Below are positions 24,168 to 32,930 of a DNA stretch of 33,174 bases, piece by piece. Below the pieces are notes generated by a model. That model saw only the letters and a program-made list of their open reading frames with translations, had not been told where the DNA came from and searched no databases. This stretch comes from Deltaproteobacteria bacterium (lineage in GTDB: Bacteria; Myxococcota_A; Polyangia; JAAYKL01), in the NCBI GenBank assembly GCA_016935665.1, contig JAFGQN010000062.1, forward strand, positions 1-33,174. Direction: 5' to 3'. Numbering within the stretch: the first letter of the stretch is position 1; every line of letters starts with the position of its first letter. Position numbers and translations under genes: made by a program.

Positions 24168-25601
24168 ATGAGAGACTTACTATTAATGACGCTGATGGTA
24201 CTTGCATTAACGACCACGACTTCCTGCCAGCAGTCAACCGCTGATAAGGGTGATTCCGGTTCGGATGGGGATTCTGACTCAGACGGGGATTCCGACACGG
24301 ATGGGGATTCCGATTCAGATGGGGATTCTGATTCGGATGGGGACTCTGATTCGGATGGCGATTCCGATTCAGACGGCGATACCATGTCCTGGAAGTACGA
24401 TGGTGCCAGGCAGGGCAGTATTGGTTCGGTTTCGGTGGAATGTGACGAGGGCGACCTCGTTAAAGCCGATTGCGGTGCGAATTCTCCCAGCCCATGCGTA
24501 CCTGCGGCTGGAAAAATACTGTGCACGATGGTGATTAAGGACGGTGAGGGCGCCGAACAGTACAGCGGTCTGGTGGGTTTGGAGCAGTGGGGGCGCGGTA
24601 CGGGCAAGTACAACAAGCCCAACTACGAGTTTGAGATGCGTATCGAAAACGGCATTGACGAAAACCCCACGCCTCTTTTGGGAATGGGCAAAGAGGAAGA
24701 CTGGATTCTCGACGGCTCCTGGACGGATCGCACCTTCATGCGCCAGGATATTCTGTTCGATATTTTCAAAGAGCTGGGAGGCGCTACACACGTTGCAGCG
24801 GATAGCCGGTACGTCACCTTGAATTTTAATGGGGAGGCACGTGGAATATATCGTGTTTCTGAACGAATCAAGCGGGACGACGACCGCGTTGAAATGGAGC
24901 AGGATTCGGGCGTTGGCAAAAATTTCATTGTGAAGCTCGATGATGATGGGCTCATCAAGGATATTTCTATCGGTGCCGGGCAGGACGATTGGCAATGTGT
25001 TTATCCGTCAGAGGATAAAGCGACGGATAGTCAGCTGACTGGTATTCAGGTGTGGCTGGCGCATTTGGCAACGGAGATGGCAGAGAACGAACCTTTTGAC
25101 TGGCTCAACAAAGACAACGTTCTGGATTGGGTGTTGATGAATGAATTTGCTAAGAATATGCGTACTTACGAGAAAGGTTGGTATCTGTTTAAAATAGGGG
25201 ATGAAAAAGCCAATCTTATCCCATTTGATGCGGATATGTCTTTTGGGCAGCCAGACACCTCAGCCGAAGGTTGGGTGCCGCACAATGACCTGACTTCAAA
25301 TCTTCTTGTGGACAGTAGCTTTAAAAGCGCATTGGCTCCCCGCTGGAAACAGTTGCGGAGCGGTCCGCTGTCAGATTCGGCGTTGACACAACGTATCGAC
25401 GACTATCTCAAGGCGCTGCCCAGTGACGCCATTGAAGCGAATTTCGGCATGTGGCCCATGGCGGACCTGGATTTGAGCATCGTTGAAGAAGACTACAGCA
25501 CTCCGGAGGTGTCGGATTTTGATGCGGCAGTGGCCGATCTTCGCGCGTGGATTACCGCCCGAGTGGCCTGGATTGATGAAAATATTGCGTCGTATCAATA
25601 A
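24168..25601 (+). CDS. CotH-family lipoprotein (secreted kinase-like) with Asp-Ser-Gly linker
   Basis: A 477-aa protein with a short signal ending at TTTTSC (Cys20, likely lipidated though the lipobox is loose). Residues 29-70 are a (DSDSDG)n linker, then comes a CotH domain (about 110-470). CotH of spore-formers is an atypical protein kinase that phosphorylates spore-coat proteins. Matching features here are GLEQWGRGTGKYNKPNYEFEM, LLGMGKEEDWILDGSW, the RGIYRVSERIKRD segment and the acidic site IPFDADMSFG (Asp354, Asp356), corresponding to the DxDxxFG-type active site. ATG 24168 follows AAGGTGAC closely. A perfect TATAAT lies at 24099-24104 without a good -35. Attached to the outer membrane or surface by its lipid is inference; its targets are unknown. 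Confidence 0.85.
   Translation: MRDLLLMTLMVLALTTTTSCQQSTADKGDSGSDGDSDSDGDSDTDGDSDSDGDSDSDGDSDSDGDSDSDGDTMSWKYDGARQGSIGSVSVECDEGDLVKADCGANSPSPCVPAAGKILCTMVIKDGEGAEQYSGLVGLEQWGRGTGKYNKPNYEFEMRIENGIDENPTPLLGMGKEEDWILDGSWTDRTFMRQDILFDIFKELGGATHVAADSRYVTLNFNGEARGIYRVSERIKRDDDRVEMEQDSGVGKNFIVKLDDDGLIKDISIGAGQDDWQCVYPSEDKATDSQLTGIQVWLAHLATEMAENEPFDWLNKDNVLDWVLMNEFAKNMRTYEKGWYLFKIGDEKANLIPFDADMSFGQPDTSAEGWVPHNDLTSNLLVDSSFKSALAPRWKQLRSGPLSDSALTQRIDDYLKALPSDAIEANFGMWPMADLDLSIVEEDYSTPEVSDFDAAVADLRAWITARVAWIDENIASYQ
24252..24377 (+). repeat. Seven 18-bp tandem repeats encoding DSDSDG
   Basis: Seven units of 18 bp, each beginning GATTC or GACTC and ending GGATGGG or a close variant. Synonymous variation between units (Asp and Ser third positions) with constant protein sequence indicates selection for the acidic flexible linker. 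Confidence 0.9.
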
Positions 25602-25760
25602 CTGATTGAACAGTCGTCGCCTCCTGGGCAATCCTTTCCCCGAAACACGCAACGGGTTAAATTTTTAATAAATTTCAATATGTTTGTATTGGCGATGGAC
25701 GCCTGTCTACCATGTGGATGTTTGGCCAGGCATTTGTGAATTTGGTTTGGGAATGCTAAA

Positions 25761-26711
25761 TTGAACGCAATTATGTTGAGGCATGTCATTATTCTTTGTT
25801 TTTTTTGTGTTGTGGGTTTGAATTCATGCGGTGCACCGAATTCTCAGTCGAAGTATCGACCTGCTGCGCTTACGCCTGCGGAAATTAAATGGGAGCAGGC
25901 GCATCTTATGGAGGAAAAGGGCGATATTGAGGGTGCGGTCAGGCAATATGCCATTCTTTGCGAGGGGGCTGAAAAATACGAGAGAGCCTGTTACGATCAG
26001 TGCCGAGCCCTTTTTGATACCAGTCATGTGGACACTGCACTGGCCTGCGCCACATCATTTGTAAAAAATCATCCCGACAGTGGACTCGCACCGGTCGCTG
26101 TTCGAATGGTATCCACGACCTTGCGGGGGCAGGAGGCATATTTAATGGGCGCCGCCATGCTGCATCAACTGGCCCAGTCGGTAGAGGGCAGGGATGTTTG
26201 GGACTCCATTCAATATGAAAGGGCCAGGCTTTTTAGATATGCCGCAATGAAGGCCGAGGAGGAAGCGGTGTTGGCGAGTATTGTGGATTTGGGCCGATGG
26301 GGGAGTCAGTTGTGGGACAATGCGATTTGGCGCATGATTGCCATCCAGCAGGACAAAGAAGACGATTCGAAAGAGGAGGAGCTACTGCTGCGCCTGCTGA
26401 GCGCAAAAGAAAAAAGCGCGTTGATTGCCAGTTATAATTCGCCCTATTTTGATGATGCATTGTATCGATTGGGGGAACTGTACGAGGAACGAAACGATCT
26501 GCAGCAGGCGTACGATGCGTTTTTGCGTCTCTCCACGTGGAAAACCAGTCGGCGCAGGGATGATGCCCTGCTAAAATGTGCATTGCTGAAAAGACGCACT
26601 GGCGATGGTGAACGTGCATGTATGCATCTGAAGCTTTTGACACAACGCATGCCTGGCTCAGGAAGTATACGTAAAGCAAAAAAATTATTGAAAGAATGGA
26701 ACTGCTCTTAA
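25761..26711 (+). CDS. Lipoprotein with TPR-like helical repeats
   Basis: A 316-aa protein with a hydrophobic signal (VIILCFFCVVGL) and lipobox LNSC (Cys23 acylated). The mature part consists of paired helices of TPR/Sel1-like character: EIKWEQAHLMEEKGDIEGAV, DALYRLGELYEERNDLQQAYDAF and ALLKCALLKRRTGDGERACMHL, the last fitting the outer-membrane-assembly (BamD/YbgF) type of tetratricopeptide. Such lipoproteins usually act as protein-binding scaffolds in the periplasm. Start uncertain: TTG 25761 (GGGA about 8 bases upstream) or ATG 25773. It lies 160 bases after the CotH gene on the same strand. Confidence 0.8.
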   Translation: MNAIMLRHVIILCFFCVVGLNSCGAPNSQSKYRPAALTPAEIKWEQAHLMEEKGDIEGAVRQYAILCEGAEKYERACYDQCRALFDTSHVDTALACATSFVKNHPDSGLAPVAVRMVSTTLRGQEAYLMGAAMLHQLAQSVEGRDVWDSIQYERARLFRYAAMKAEEEAVLASIVDLGRWGSQLWDNAIWRMIAIQQDKEDDSKEEELLLRLLSAKEKSALIASYNSPYFDDALYRLGELYEERNDLQQAYDAFLRLSTWKTSRRRDDALLKCALLKRRTGDGERACMHLKLLTQRMPGSGSIRKAKKLLKEWNCS

Positions 26712-26745
26712 GGGGGACTGAGCAAATGGGATGAAGACCTGGTGG

Positions 26746-27144
26746 TCAGTACTCTTCCTCGTCAACTTCCTCTTCGTCGTCGTATTCTTCTCCGCCTTCA
26801 TCATCATCATCGAACTCATCCGGATCATCATCATAATCCACAACATCCTCCGGTTCGGCGCCGTCATCGTCAAAACTGATATCAATATTTGATTCAGCCA
26901 TAACTTCCTTGAATTCCTCCAGCAGTTCTTCCATGCTGTCGCCGCTCCAGTCGGACAATACGTTATCGATGACCTCATCAAAATCGCCGGAATCGAGCAT
27001 TTCCTCTATTTGCTCAATTTGTTCTTCTGTAAAACAATCGCGGATGTCATCTGCAAGAGAACCATATTGCCCATTGTCAATCGAATCGCTGATAGCTTCC
27101 TTTAATGCGAGGGTCCTGTTTGTATTGATGATAATGTCGAGCAC
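26746..27144 (-). CDS. Small, extremely acidic protein
   Basis: A 132-aa protein beginning with GTG at 27144; a perfect AGGAGG sits 9 bases upstream, which decides against the longer frame starting at 27180. Residues 1-85 form helices (TLALKEAISDSIDNGQYG, EEQIEQIEEMLDSGD, SMEELLEEFKEVMAE) and the last 45 are almost only Asp, Glu and Tyr. It has no signal peptide. The promoter at 27197-27224 is consensus in both boxes, so expression is probably high. The function is unknown; acidic tails of this sort occur in proteins that bind basic partners or metal ions. It is divergent from the PP2C phosphatase gene. Confidence 0.8.
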   Translation of the reverse strand: MLDIIINTNRTLALKEAISDSIDNGQYGSLADDIRDCFTEEQIEQIEEMLDSGDFDEVIDNVLSDWSGDSMEELLEEFKEVMAESNIDISFDDDGAEPEDVVDYDDDPDEFDDDDEGGEEYDDEEEVDEEEY

Positions 27145-27196
27145 TTCCTTATTCCTCCTGTGATTGGTGGGTGCAACCACTTATGCTTGACGCAAA

Positions 27197-27224
27197 ATTA
27201 TAGATAGCGACTGAAGTCTGTCAA
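27197..27224 (-). promoter_or_regulatory. Consensus sigma-70 promoter for the acidic protein
   Basis: On the minus strand TTGACA (27219-27224) and TATAAT (27197-27202), both perfect, with a 16-bp gap. About 50 bases upstream of the GTG start. Confidence 0.8.
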
Positions 27225-27311
27225 CTATTCCGAACAGGGAAAGACACCGGTTTGCATTTTAACGGGTGTGAAATTCCGCTTTTCACTGTATATATATAAT
27301 TTGTCTTATTC

Positions 27312-27339
27312 TTGACATAAATTGATTGTATTTTAAATT
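27312..27339 (+). promoter_or_regulatory. Promoter candidate for the phosphatase-kinase-cyclase genes
   Basis: Perfect TTGACA (27312-27317), 16-bp gap, TAAATT (27334-27339). It points toward the PP2C gene and is back to back with the promoter of the acidic protein, about 90 bases apart. Confidence 0.5.
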
Positions 27340-27461
27340 CAATCCTAATTGTGAATCATTATAGATTTCGAGGACATCGCCCTCCGCTGGCTTTTTTGAG
27401 GACAAAATACACATGAAGACAAGCTGGTGCAGTGAGAAACGAAATAAGGGAACGAGCCGGT

Positions 27462-29219
27462 ATGGTAGAAGCCAGAGATAACGAGAGCAGCAACGCGGAC
27501 GCCGCTGCCAAAACCATTCGCGTCAATGTGTTTGGACGCACGGATGTAGGAATGGTTCGAGAGCACAATGAGGATAATTTTCTCATTGCCGATTTATCCC
27601 GAAAAAATCGCAGTATTCAACCCGAAGTGCAGCAGCATGAAATCGGTGAACTGGGCTCCGTGTTTGCAGTGTGTGACGGAATGGGAGGGGCGGCCGCCGG
27701 CGAAGTGGCCAGCAAACTCGGTGTCGATATTATTTACGATGTTTTACAGAACGGCAGTCCTCCCGAAGACGAGATAGGGTTGGCCCTGAGGTTGAATGAG
27801 GCAATTTGTGAAGCCGGGAGGTTCATTTACGAAGAGTCGAAAGCCAATAGCGCGCGACGGGGTATGGGGACGACGGCGACAGTTGCAGTGTTGATGAATG
27901 AACGAATATTTTTTGGTCAGGTCGGAGACTCCAGGGCGCATATTGTTCGAAACGGGCGCCTGGCACAGACCACCAAGGATCAGTCACTTGTACAGCAACT
28001 GATTGATGCGAATCAACTGACCATCGAAGAAGCCAGAAATTTTGATCGCAGCAATATTATTTTGCAGGCATTGGGGACCAGTGAAGAAGTGCATGTGGAC
28101 GTGACCTCGACGTTGCTTCGAAAAGGTGACATCCTCGTAATATGTTCCGATGGGTTGTCCGGCATGGTGGAGCCGGAAGATATTCGAGATGTGGTGCTGT
28201 CAATTGACGACCCCATTGAGGCATGTCAGAAGCTTACTCAAATGGCTTGTGACAATGGTGGCGATGACAATGTGACAGTAATTGTTGCCAGGTTTGATGG
28301 GGATGGGTTGGCGGAACCGTCCGATGACGATGTCGTGCAGTACGACAAGTATACCATGCCTGGGATGGATGATGACGAAAGTATCACGATTCCCAGAGGA
28401 ATGCCCACCGTGCCGGGAAGTGGAATGCGAACGAACATTGAAGGGGGATTCGCCTCGCAGGAACCTTCAAGACGGCTGCCATTTCTGGTATTGCTGTCCG
28501 CACTCATCCTTGTTGGGTTGGTTATTGGATTCTCGTGGAAGGGCAGCAAGTCTAAGAACGATGGCTCTGCGGCACTCAATGGGAATTCATCAGCCGCCCA
28601 TTCCCTGGGCACAGAGGATAGCGGCAACAAATCAATCGATACGCCGGATATGGGTGTTAAAAATAAAGCCAATGTGCTGCCCGATGGAATGACCGCCGAA
28701 ATAACAGATTCTGAGTATGGCGATTTGGATTCAGAGATTTCTGACACATCTGCCCTTACGGAGGGTATAGATGATGCAGATTCGTCTGAAATGGGGGATG
28801 AAGGTGACGAGGACGATATGGATGCCGCCCTGATGGATTCTGACATGGGTGACGACGCCCAGGCGGAGAATGTGGAATCCGGTGACAAAAATAGTGCTCC
28901 AGAGGATGGCGGTACGTCTGAAGAAACGGATGGCGGGAGAGCAGGTAGTGACGCAGGCGACAAGAGTTCGGGAAAATGGACTCGAACCAAACTGAAACGG
29001 AAACGCAGAAGTGAACAGGAATCTCCAGATGATGATATTGCTGAGCCGGATGAATCATCTGACGAAGATTCAACGGATACGGGAGAGCAGGCGCCCAAAA
29101 AGGTGCCGGATGCGGAAAATATATCATCAGATGAATCATCTTCCGGTGAAAATGAAGAAACCAAAGCACCCTCTGCGGAAGAAACTGCTCCATCTGTACC
29201 AGAGGAAAATCCGTATTAG
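27462..29219 (+). CDS. PP2C-family Ser/Thr protein phosphatase with membrane anchor and acidic tail
   Basis: A 585-aa protein. Residues about 20-260 are a PP2C (PPM) phosphatase domain with the metal-binding motifs REHNEDNF, VFAVCDGMGG, GQVGDSRAHIV, ICSDGLSGMV and GGDDNVTVIV, all intact. One transmembrane segment follows (LPFLVLLSALILVGLVIGF, about residues 339-358), then about 225 residues rich in Asp, Glu and Ser, probably extracytoplasmic. It removes phosphate from Ser/Thr on proteins, and the kinase encoded next is the obvious counterpart. ATG 27462 is preferred (GGGA 10 bases upstream); GTG 27432 is an in-frame alternative. The kinase gene starts 66 bases downstream. Confidence 0.92.
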   Translation: MVEARDNESSNADAAAKTIRVNVFGRTDVGMVREHNEDNFLIADLSRKNRSIQPEVQQHEIGELGSVFAVCDGMGGAAAGEVASKLGVDIIYDVLQNGSPPEDEIGLALRLNEAICEAGRFIYEESKANSARRGMGTTATVAVLMNERIFFGQVGDSRAHIVRNGRLAQTTKDQSLVQQLIDANQLTIEEARNFDRSNIILQALGTSEEVHVDVTSTLLRKGDILVICSDGLSGMVEPEDIRDVVLSIDDPIEACQKLTQMACDNGGDDNVTVIVARFDGDGLAEPSDDDVVQYDKYTMPGMDDDESITIPRGMPTVPGSGMRTNIEGGFASQEPSRRLPFLVLLSALILVGLVIGFSWKGSKSKNDGSAALNGNSSAAHSLGTEDSGNKSIDTPDMGVKNKANVLPDGMTAEITDSEYGDLDSEISDTSALTEGIDDADSSEMGDEGDEDDMDAALMDSDMGDDAQAENVESGDKNSAPEDGGTSEETDGGRAGSDAGDKSSGKWTRTKLKRKRRSEQESPDDDIAEPDESSDEDSTDTGEQAPKKVPDAENISSDESSSGENEETKAPSAEETAPSVPEENPY

Positions 29220-29285
29220 AATTTACGACAAGCTTTTTGATTTTCCGAAACGGATGATTTCGGGAAGTGTACGAAAGGAAATAAA

Positions 29286-31232
29286 GTGGCTGAGGAAACT
29301 TTGTGTCCAAAATGTAATGCAGTGAATCCAGTGGGAACATCTTTTTGTTCGAAATGTGGAACAGCCATTGGTACGACTTCGGTTGAAGATAAGGCGGACC
29401 CGTTTGTTGGTACCTTCGTTGGTGAACGATTCCTGGTAAAACGCAAGCTGGGTGAAGGTGGTATGGGCGTTGTATACGAAGCAGAGCAGACGGCAATGGA
29501 CCGAAAGGTTGCCTTAAAGGTTCTCCATCCGCATCTGAACGACGACGAGCTTTATGTGCGGTTTCAGCGGGAAGCAGCGGCCAGCAGCAAATTGGAACAT
29601 CCCAACATTATCACCGTATATGACTTTGGCAGGACGGAAAACGATTCTCTGTACATCGCCATGGAGTTTATTTCCGGACGAAGTCTTGATGATGACATAC
29701 AGGCCAATGGGGCAATGCAATGGGATCGCGCCTGCAAAATAGGCAGCCAGATATGCAGTGCGTTGCGCAATGCCCATGACAAAAATATTATTCATCGCGA
29801 CATGAAACCTGAAAACGTAATGCTTTGCAGGCGGGGAGACGATGTCGATTTTGTAAAGGTTTTGGATTTTGGTATCGCCAAAATGATGGAGGAGGGCGAC
29901 GTAAATCAGCAAAAGGCCTTGACCAAAACGGGAATGGTGTTTGGCACACCCCAATACATGTCCCCCGAACAGGTGCGCGGCGAGAAGTTGGACGCGCGAT
30001 CGGATATTTATTCGGTGGGAATAATTCTTTACGAAATGCTGACAGGGAAGTTGCCGTTTAATGCCGATACGCCTATGGGATTGCTCACAAAGCATCTCAT
30101 CGATCCGCCGCCGGCATTTGCCACTGCCAACCCCAATGTGGCTGTCCCGGAAGAGCTTGAAGCATTGGTAATGGCATCGCTGTCCAAAGACGCGAATTCC
30201 AGACCGCAGACCATGAAGGATTTTGGTCAGGCACTGGATCGCTATGTTGGCCAGGAACATTCCGGGAATACCACTGTTGCGTCCGTGGTCGCCAGCGCGG
30301 GTACTGCGAAAATGCCGGCAACTGCATCCGGTTCGGGTACAATGCCCATGCCGGCGCAGTCGGCGCCTTCTCCAGTGCTGCGGCAGCCAAAAAAATCGAG
30401 TCCGATGATGGGGGTTGCCGTGGGAGTTGCAGTGCTTCTATTGGCTGGTGCGGGTGGTGCATGGTACTTTTTAATGGGACCCGGCAGTGCCACAAACGTG
30501 GTAACGGATAATCCCGGTACTGTCGCCACAGCGCAGGCGGTTCCGACATCCGGTGCTGCGAGCGCTGACAGTACCCCTCCTGGAGCAGACGACATTGAAC
30601 TGCCGCCAGGGCCAGAATCGCTTGCGGCGAATCCGGGTGGGGCGGATATGGAAGCGGATGATGGTCCGGCTTCCAAAGGTGGTACAGGTGGTCGTATCAG
30701 CCAGGTGAAGAAATTGGCGAATAGCGGGCAGATAGATAAGGATCAGTTGAAAAATGTGAAAGTTTCCAAAGAGACACAGGAAAAAATAAAAAAAGCGGCG
30801 GAGAGCGGCCAGGTGCCTGATGGTGTAAAAATTCCTGACAATATTCAGGTCCCTGATGAGGTGAAAAAGAAGCTGGCTGAACAACTGGGTAGCGTCGGCG
30901 GTGGCAAATGTATGATCAATTACAGCGGCAAAGCCATTGGCCAGGCTATCTCACGCGCATTGAAAAGAAAGCAAAATGCAATTAAAAACTGTGCAGTGGA
31001 CGGCAGCGATTCGTCGTCATTCTCATTTTCGATTTCCAGTGGCAGCAGCAGCTTGTCAGGTGTGTCTGTGAAGAAGTCCGGAAACGGTGGACAGGCGGAT
31101 TGTTTGAAGTCAATTCTTAGTGGTCTGAAAATGGTGTCTCCCGCCGATACGGATGGCAACGGAACTGTGATTTTTAATACAAAGAAGTCTGACGGTGAAG
31201 TAACCCGATGCACGGGAACGGTGAAGATTTAG
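29286..31232 (+). CDS. Ser/Thr protein kinase with N-terminal zinc ribbon, membrane segment and AgmX-like tail
   Basis: A 648-aa protein. Residues 7-27 form a zinc ribbon (CPKC, CSKC). The kinase domain (about 45-320) is complete: Gly loop LGEGGMGVV, Lys78 in VALKVL, HRDMKPENV (Asp172), DFGIAK (Asp194), GTPQYMSPEQ and an APE-like segment, so it should be active. A transmembrane segment follows at about 375-399, then a Gly/Ala/Pro linker. The last 110 residues (from GGKCMINYSG) contain two Cys and a beta-rich pattern like the AgmX/PglI or TonB-like C-terminal domain of Myxococcota. GTG 29286 has AGGA 6 bases upstream. A hairpin with T-run follows at 31243-31264. Partner of the PP2C phosphatase upstream. 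Confidence 0.93.
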   Translation: MAEETLCPKCNAVNPVGTSFCSKCGTAIGTTSVEDKADPFVGTFVGERFLVKRKLGEGGMGVVYEAEQTAMDRKVALKVLHPHLNDDELYVRFQREAAASSKLEHPNIITVYDFGRTENDSLYIAMEFISGRSLDDDIQANGAMQWDRACKIGSQICSALRNAHDKNIIHRDMKPENVMLCRRGDDVDFVKVLDFGIAKMMEEGDVNQQKALTKTGMVFGTPQYMSPEQVRGEKLDARSDIYSVGIILYEMLTGKLPFNADTPMGLLTKHLIDPPPAFATANPNVAVPEELEALVMASLSKDANSRPQTMKDFGQALDRYVGQEHSGNTTVASVVASAGTAKMPATASGSGTMPMPAQSAPSPVLRQPKKSSPMMGVAVGVAVLLLAGAGGAWYFLMGPGSATNVVTDNPGTVATAQAVPTSGAASADSTPPGADDIELPPGPESLAANPGGADMEADDGPASKGGTGGRISQVKKLANSGQIDKDQLKNVKVSKETQEKIKKAAESGQVPDGVKIPDNIQVPDEVKKKLAEQLGSVGGGKCMINYSGKAIGQAISRALKRKQNAIKNCAVDGSDSSSFSFSISSGSSSLSGVSVKKSGNGGQADCLKSILSGLKMVSPADTDGNGTVIFNTKKSDGEVTRCTGTVKI

Positions 31233-31242
31233 GTTGTGGTGA

Positions 31243-31264
31243 GCGCCGGTTGGCGCATGTTTTT
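31243..31264 (+). terminator. Weak intrinsic terminator after the kinase gene
   Basis: Stem GCGCC / GGCGC (31243-31247 and 31252-31256) with a GGTT loop, followed by ATGTTTTT. The stem is only 5 bp and the T-run is shifted by 2 bases, so it would be leaky at best and may allow readthrough into the cyclase gene. Confidence 0.4.
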
Positions 31265-31307
31265 CCCAAAAAAGCGAATGACGTAAATTTTAAAATAGAG
31301 GATTAAA

Positions 31308-32930
31308 ATGGCCAAACTGGTAATTTTTGATAGCGAAGGTCGTCGTGAAGTGGCGCTGAAAAGCTTTAACAAAGTAGGGCGCTTGCCTCAGAATGACGTG
31401 CAGATTCTTGACCGCATTGTCTCCAAGGAACATGCCGTGATTGAGCATTCGCAGGCAGAGGGATTTGTGATTTCGGATTTGGGTAGTCTGAATGGAACGT
31501 ATGTGAACAGGACCAGGATTGCCGGAAAACAAGTGCTTCGCGATGGAGATGAAATATCGCTTGGTAATACCCGCTGTATGTTTCTACGCGATAATGATAT
31601 GACCAATGCCGGGCAGGTTGTGGATGTGAGTGAGGGCGCGCTGCAGAGTCATATTCGTTCGGCAGTGGAGGTCACAGACCGTTTTTTGCCAGAGAAGGAA
31701 ATTCCCGAAGAAAAGCAGGTGCGTGAAGACTACGAAAAGTTACGCGTGACTTACGAAATGCAGAAGGATTTTCGCCCGGATCTGGAACTGGAAGAAGTGC
31801 TGCAAAAAATCCTTGAACGAACATTTGAATTTTTAAACTGTGACCGTGGCGCCATCCTGATGAAGCAGGAAAATGGTGAAATGAAACCGCAGGTCTACAA
31901 AATGAAAAAGAAAGAAGACAAGCTGGTTATTTCATCTACGCTGGTCAATCACGTCAAAGCGGAGAAAAAAGGTGTGTTGTCCTCCGACGCGCAGATAGAC
32001 AATCGGTTCAAGGAAGCAAAGTCCATGATTATGCAGGGAATACGGTCATCCATGGCTGCACCGATACTCCATCAGGATGAACTGTTGGGATGCATCGTTA
32101 TCGACTCATCGGTGGCAGTGAACGCCTATTCTGAAAAGGATTTGCAGTTGCTCACAAACATTGGCACACAGACGGCGCGATTCATTACAAATGTGACGAT
32201 GGGAAAGAAAATCAAGGATGATGCCCTGACGCGTGAACGGTTTTCAAAACTGATGTCCCCGGATTTGGCGGAACTTGTGGTAAGCGGAAAGCTGAGTGTT
32301 GAAAAAGGGGGGCAAAATCGAGTGGCGACAGTCTTGTTCGCCGATATTCGCGGTTTTACGTCTATGAGTGAAAATATGAAGGCTGCGGACGTGCTGCAAA
32401 TGTTGAATGAATATTTTGAGTTGATGGTTGAAATAGCATTTAAGCATGAAGGCACTGTCGACAAGTTTGTGGGAGATGAAATCATGGTGTTGTGGGGAGC
32501 CCCAGTCAGTCACGAGGATGACGCCGCGCGCGCGGTACGGGCAGCGGTTGATATGCAGCGCGCTCTGGTGGAATTCAATCAGGTCAGAGAATCGGAAGGT
32601 CAGCGACCCATTCAGATAGGCATTGGGTTGAATACCGGTGAGCTGGTGGCAGGATATATCGGTTCGACGCGTACAATGAGTTACTCCGTGATTGGCGATG
32701 TGGTCAACACAGCTGCCAGGTTATGCTCTGCCGCCAAGGCGGGTCAGGTGATTGTGAGTCAGAATACTTTTGGGAAGCTGAATCAGGAGTTTGAATGCAT
32801 TCAGCTCGAAGACATTCTCGCTAAAGGCAAAAGCAAGCCTCTGAAAGTTTACAATGTCGTTGGGTACAAATATGTGGGTGAAGTCGACAAGACCACCCCC
32901 TTCATGTTGGATACTAAGACAATCAGCTGA
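31308..32930 (+). CDS. FHA-GAF class III adenylate cyclase
   Basis: A 540-aa soluble protein of three domains. FHA (about residues 20-95; VGRLPQNDVQI, VSKEHAVIEH, SLNGTYVN) reads phosphothreonine. GAF (about 150-300) could bind a small ligand or dimerise. The class III cyclase (about 335-520) has both metal aspartates (Asp346 in FADIRGF, Asp390 in VGDEIMVLWG), the transition-state Asn467 and Arg471 (VVNTAAR), and the base-selecting pair Lys386 and Asp464, which fits ATP, so cAMP is the probable product. ATG 31308 has GAGG 6 bases upstream. The FHA domain makes it a plausible target of the neighbouring kinase, with the phosphatase as the off switch; this link is inference. Confidence 0.93.
   Translation: MAKLVIFDSEGRREVALKSFNKVGRLPQNDVQILDRIVSKEHAVIEHSQAEGFVISDLGSLNGTYVNRTRIAGKQVLRDGDEISLGNTRCMFLRDNDMTNAGQVVDVSEGALQSHIRSAVEVTDRFLPEKEIPEEKQVREDYEKLRVTYEMQKDFRPDLELEEVLQKILERTFEFLNCDRGAILMKQENGEMKPQVYKMKKKEDKLVISSTLVNHVKAEKKGVLSSDAQIDNRFKEAKSMIMQGIRSSMAAPILHQDELLGCIVIDSSVAVNAYSEKDLQLLTNIGTQTARFITNVTMGKKIKDDALTRERFSKLMSPDLAELVVSGKLSVEKGGQNRVATVLFADIRGFTSMSENMKAADVLQMLNEYFELMVEIAFKHEGTVDKFVGDEIMVLWGAPVSHEDDAARAVRAAVDMQRALVEFNQVRESEGQRPIQIGIGLNTGELVAGYIGSTRTMSYSVIGDVVNTAARLCSAAKAGQVIVSQNTFGKLNQEFECIQLEDILAKGKSKPLKVYNVVGYKYVGEVDKTTPFMLDTKTIS

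Noticed and set aside
28238-29164. 308-codon Ser-rich minus-strand ORF
   Set aside because: It is the mirror of the Asp/Glu-rich tail codons of the PP2C gene and lacks a start signal.
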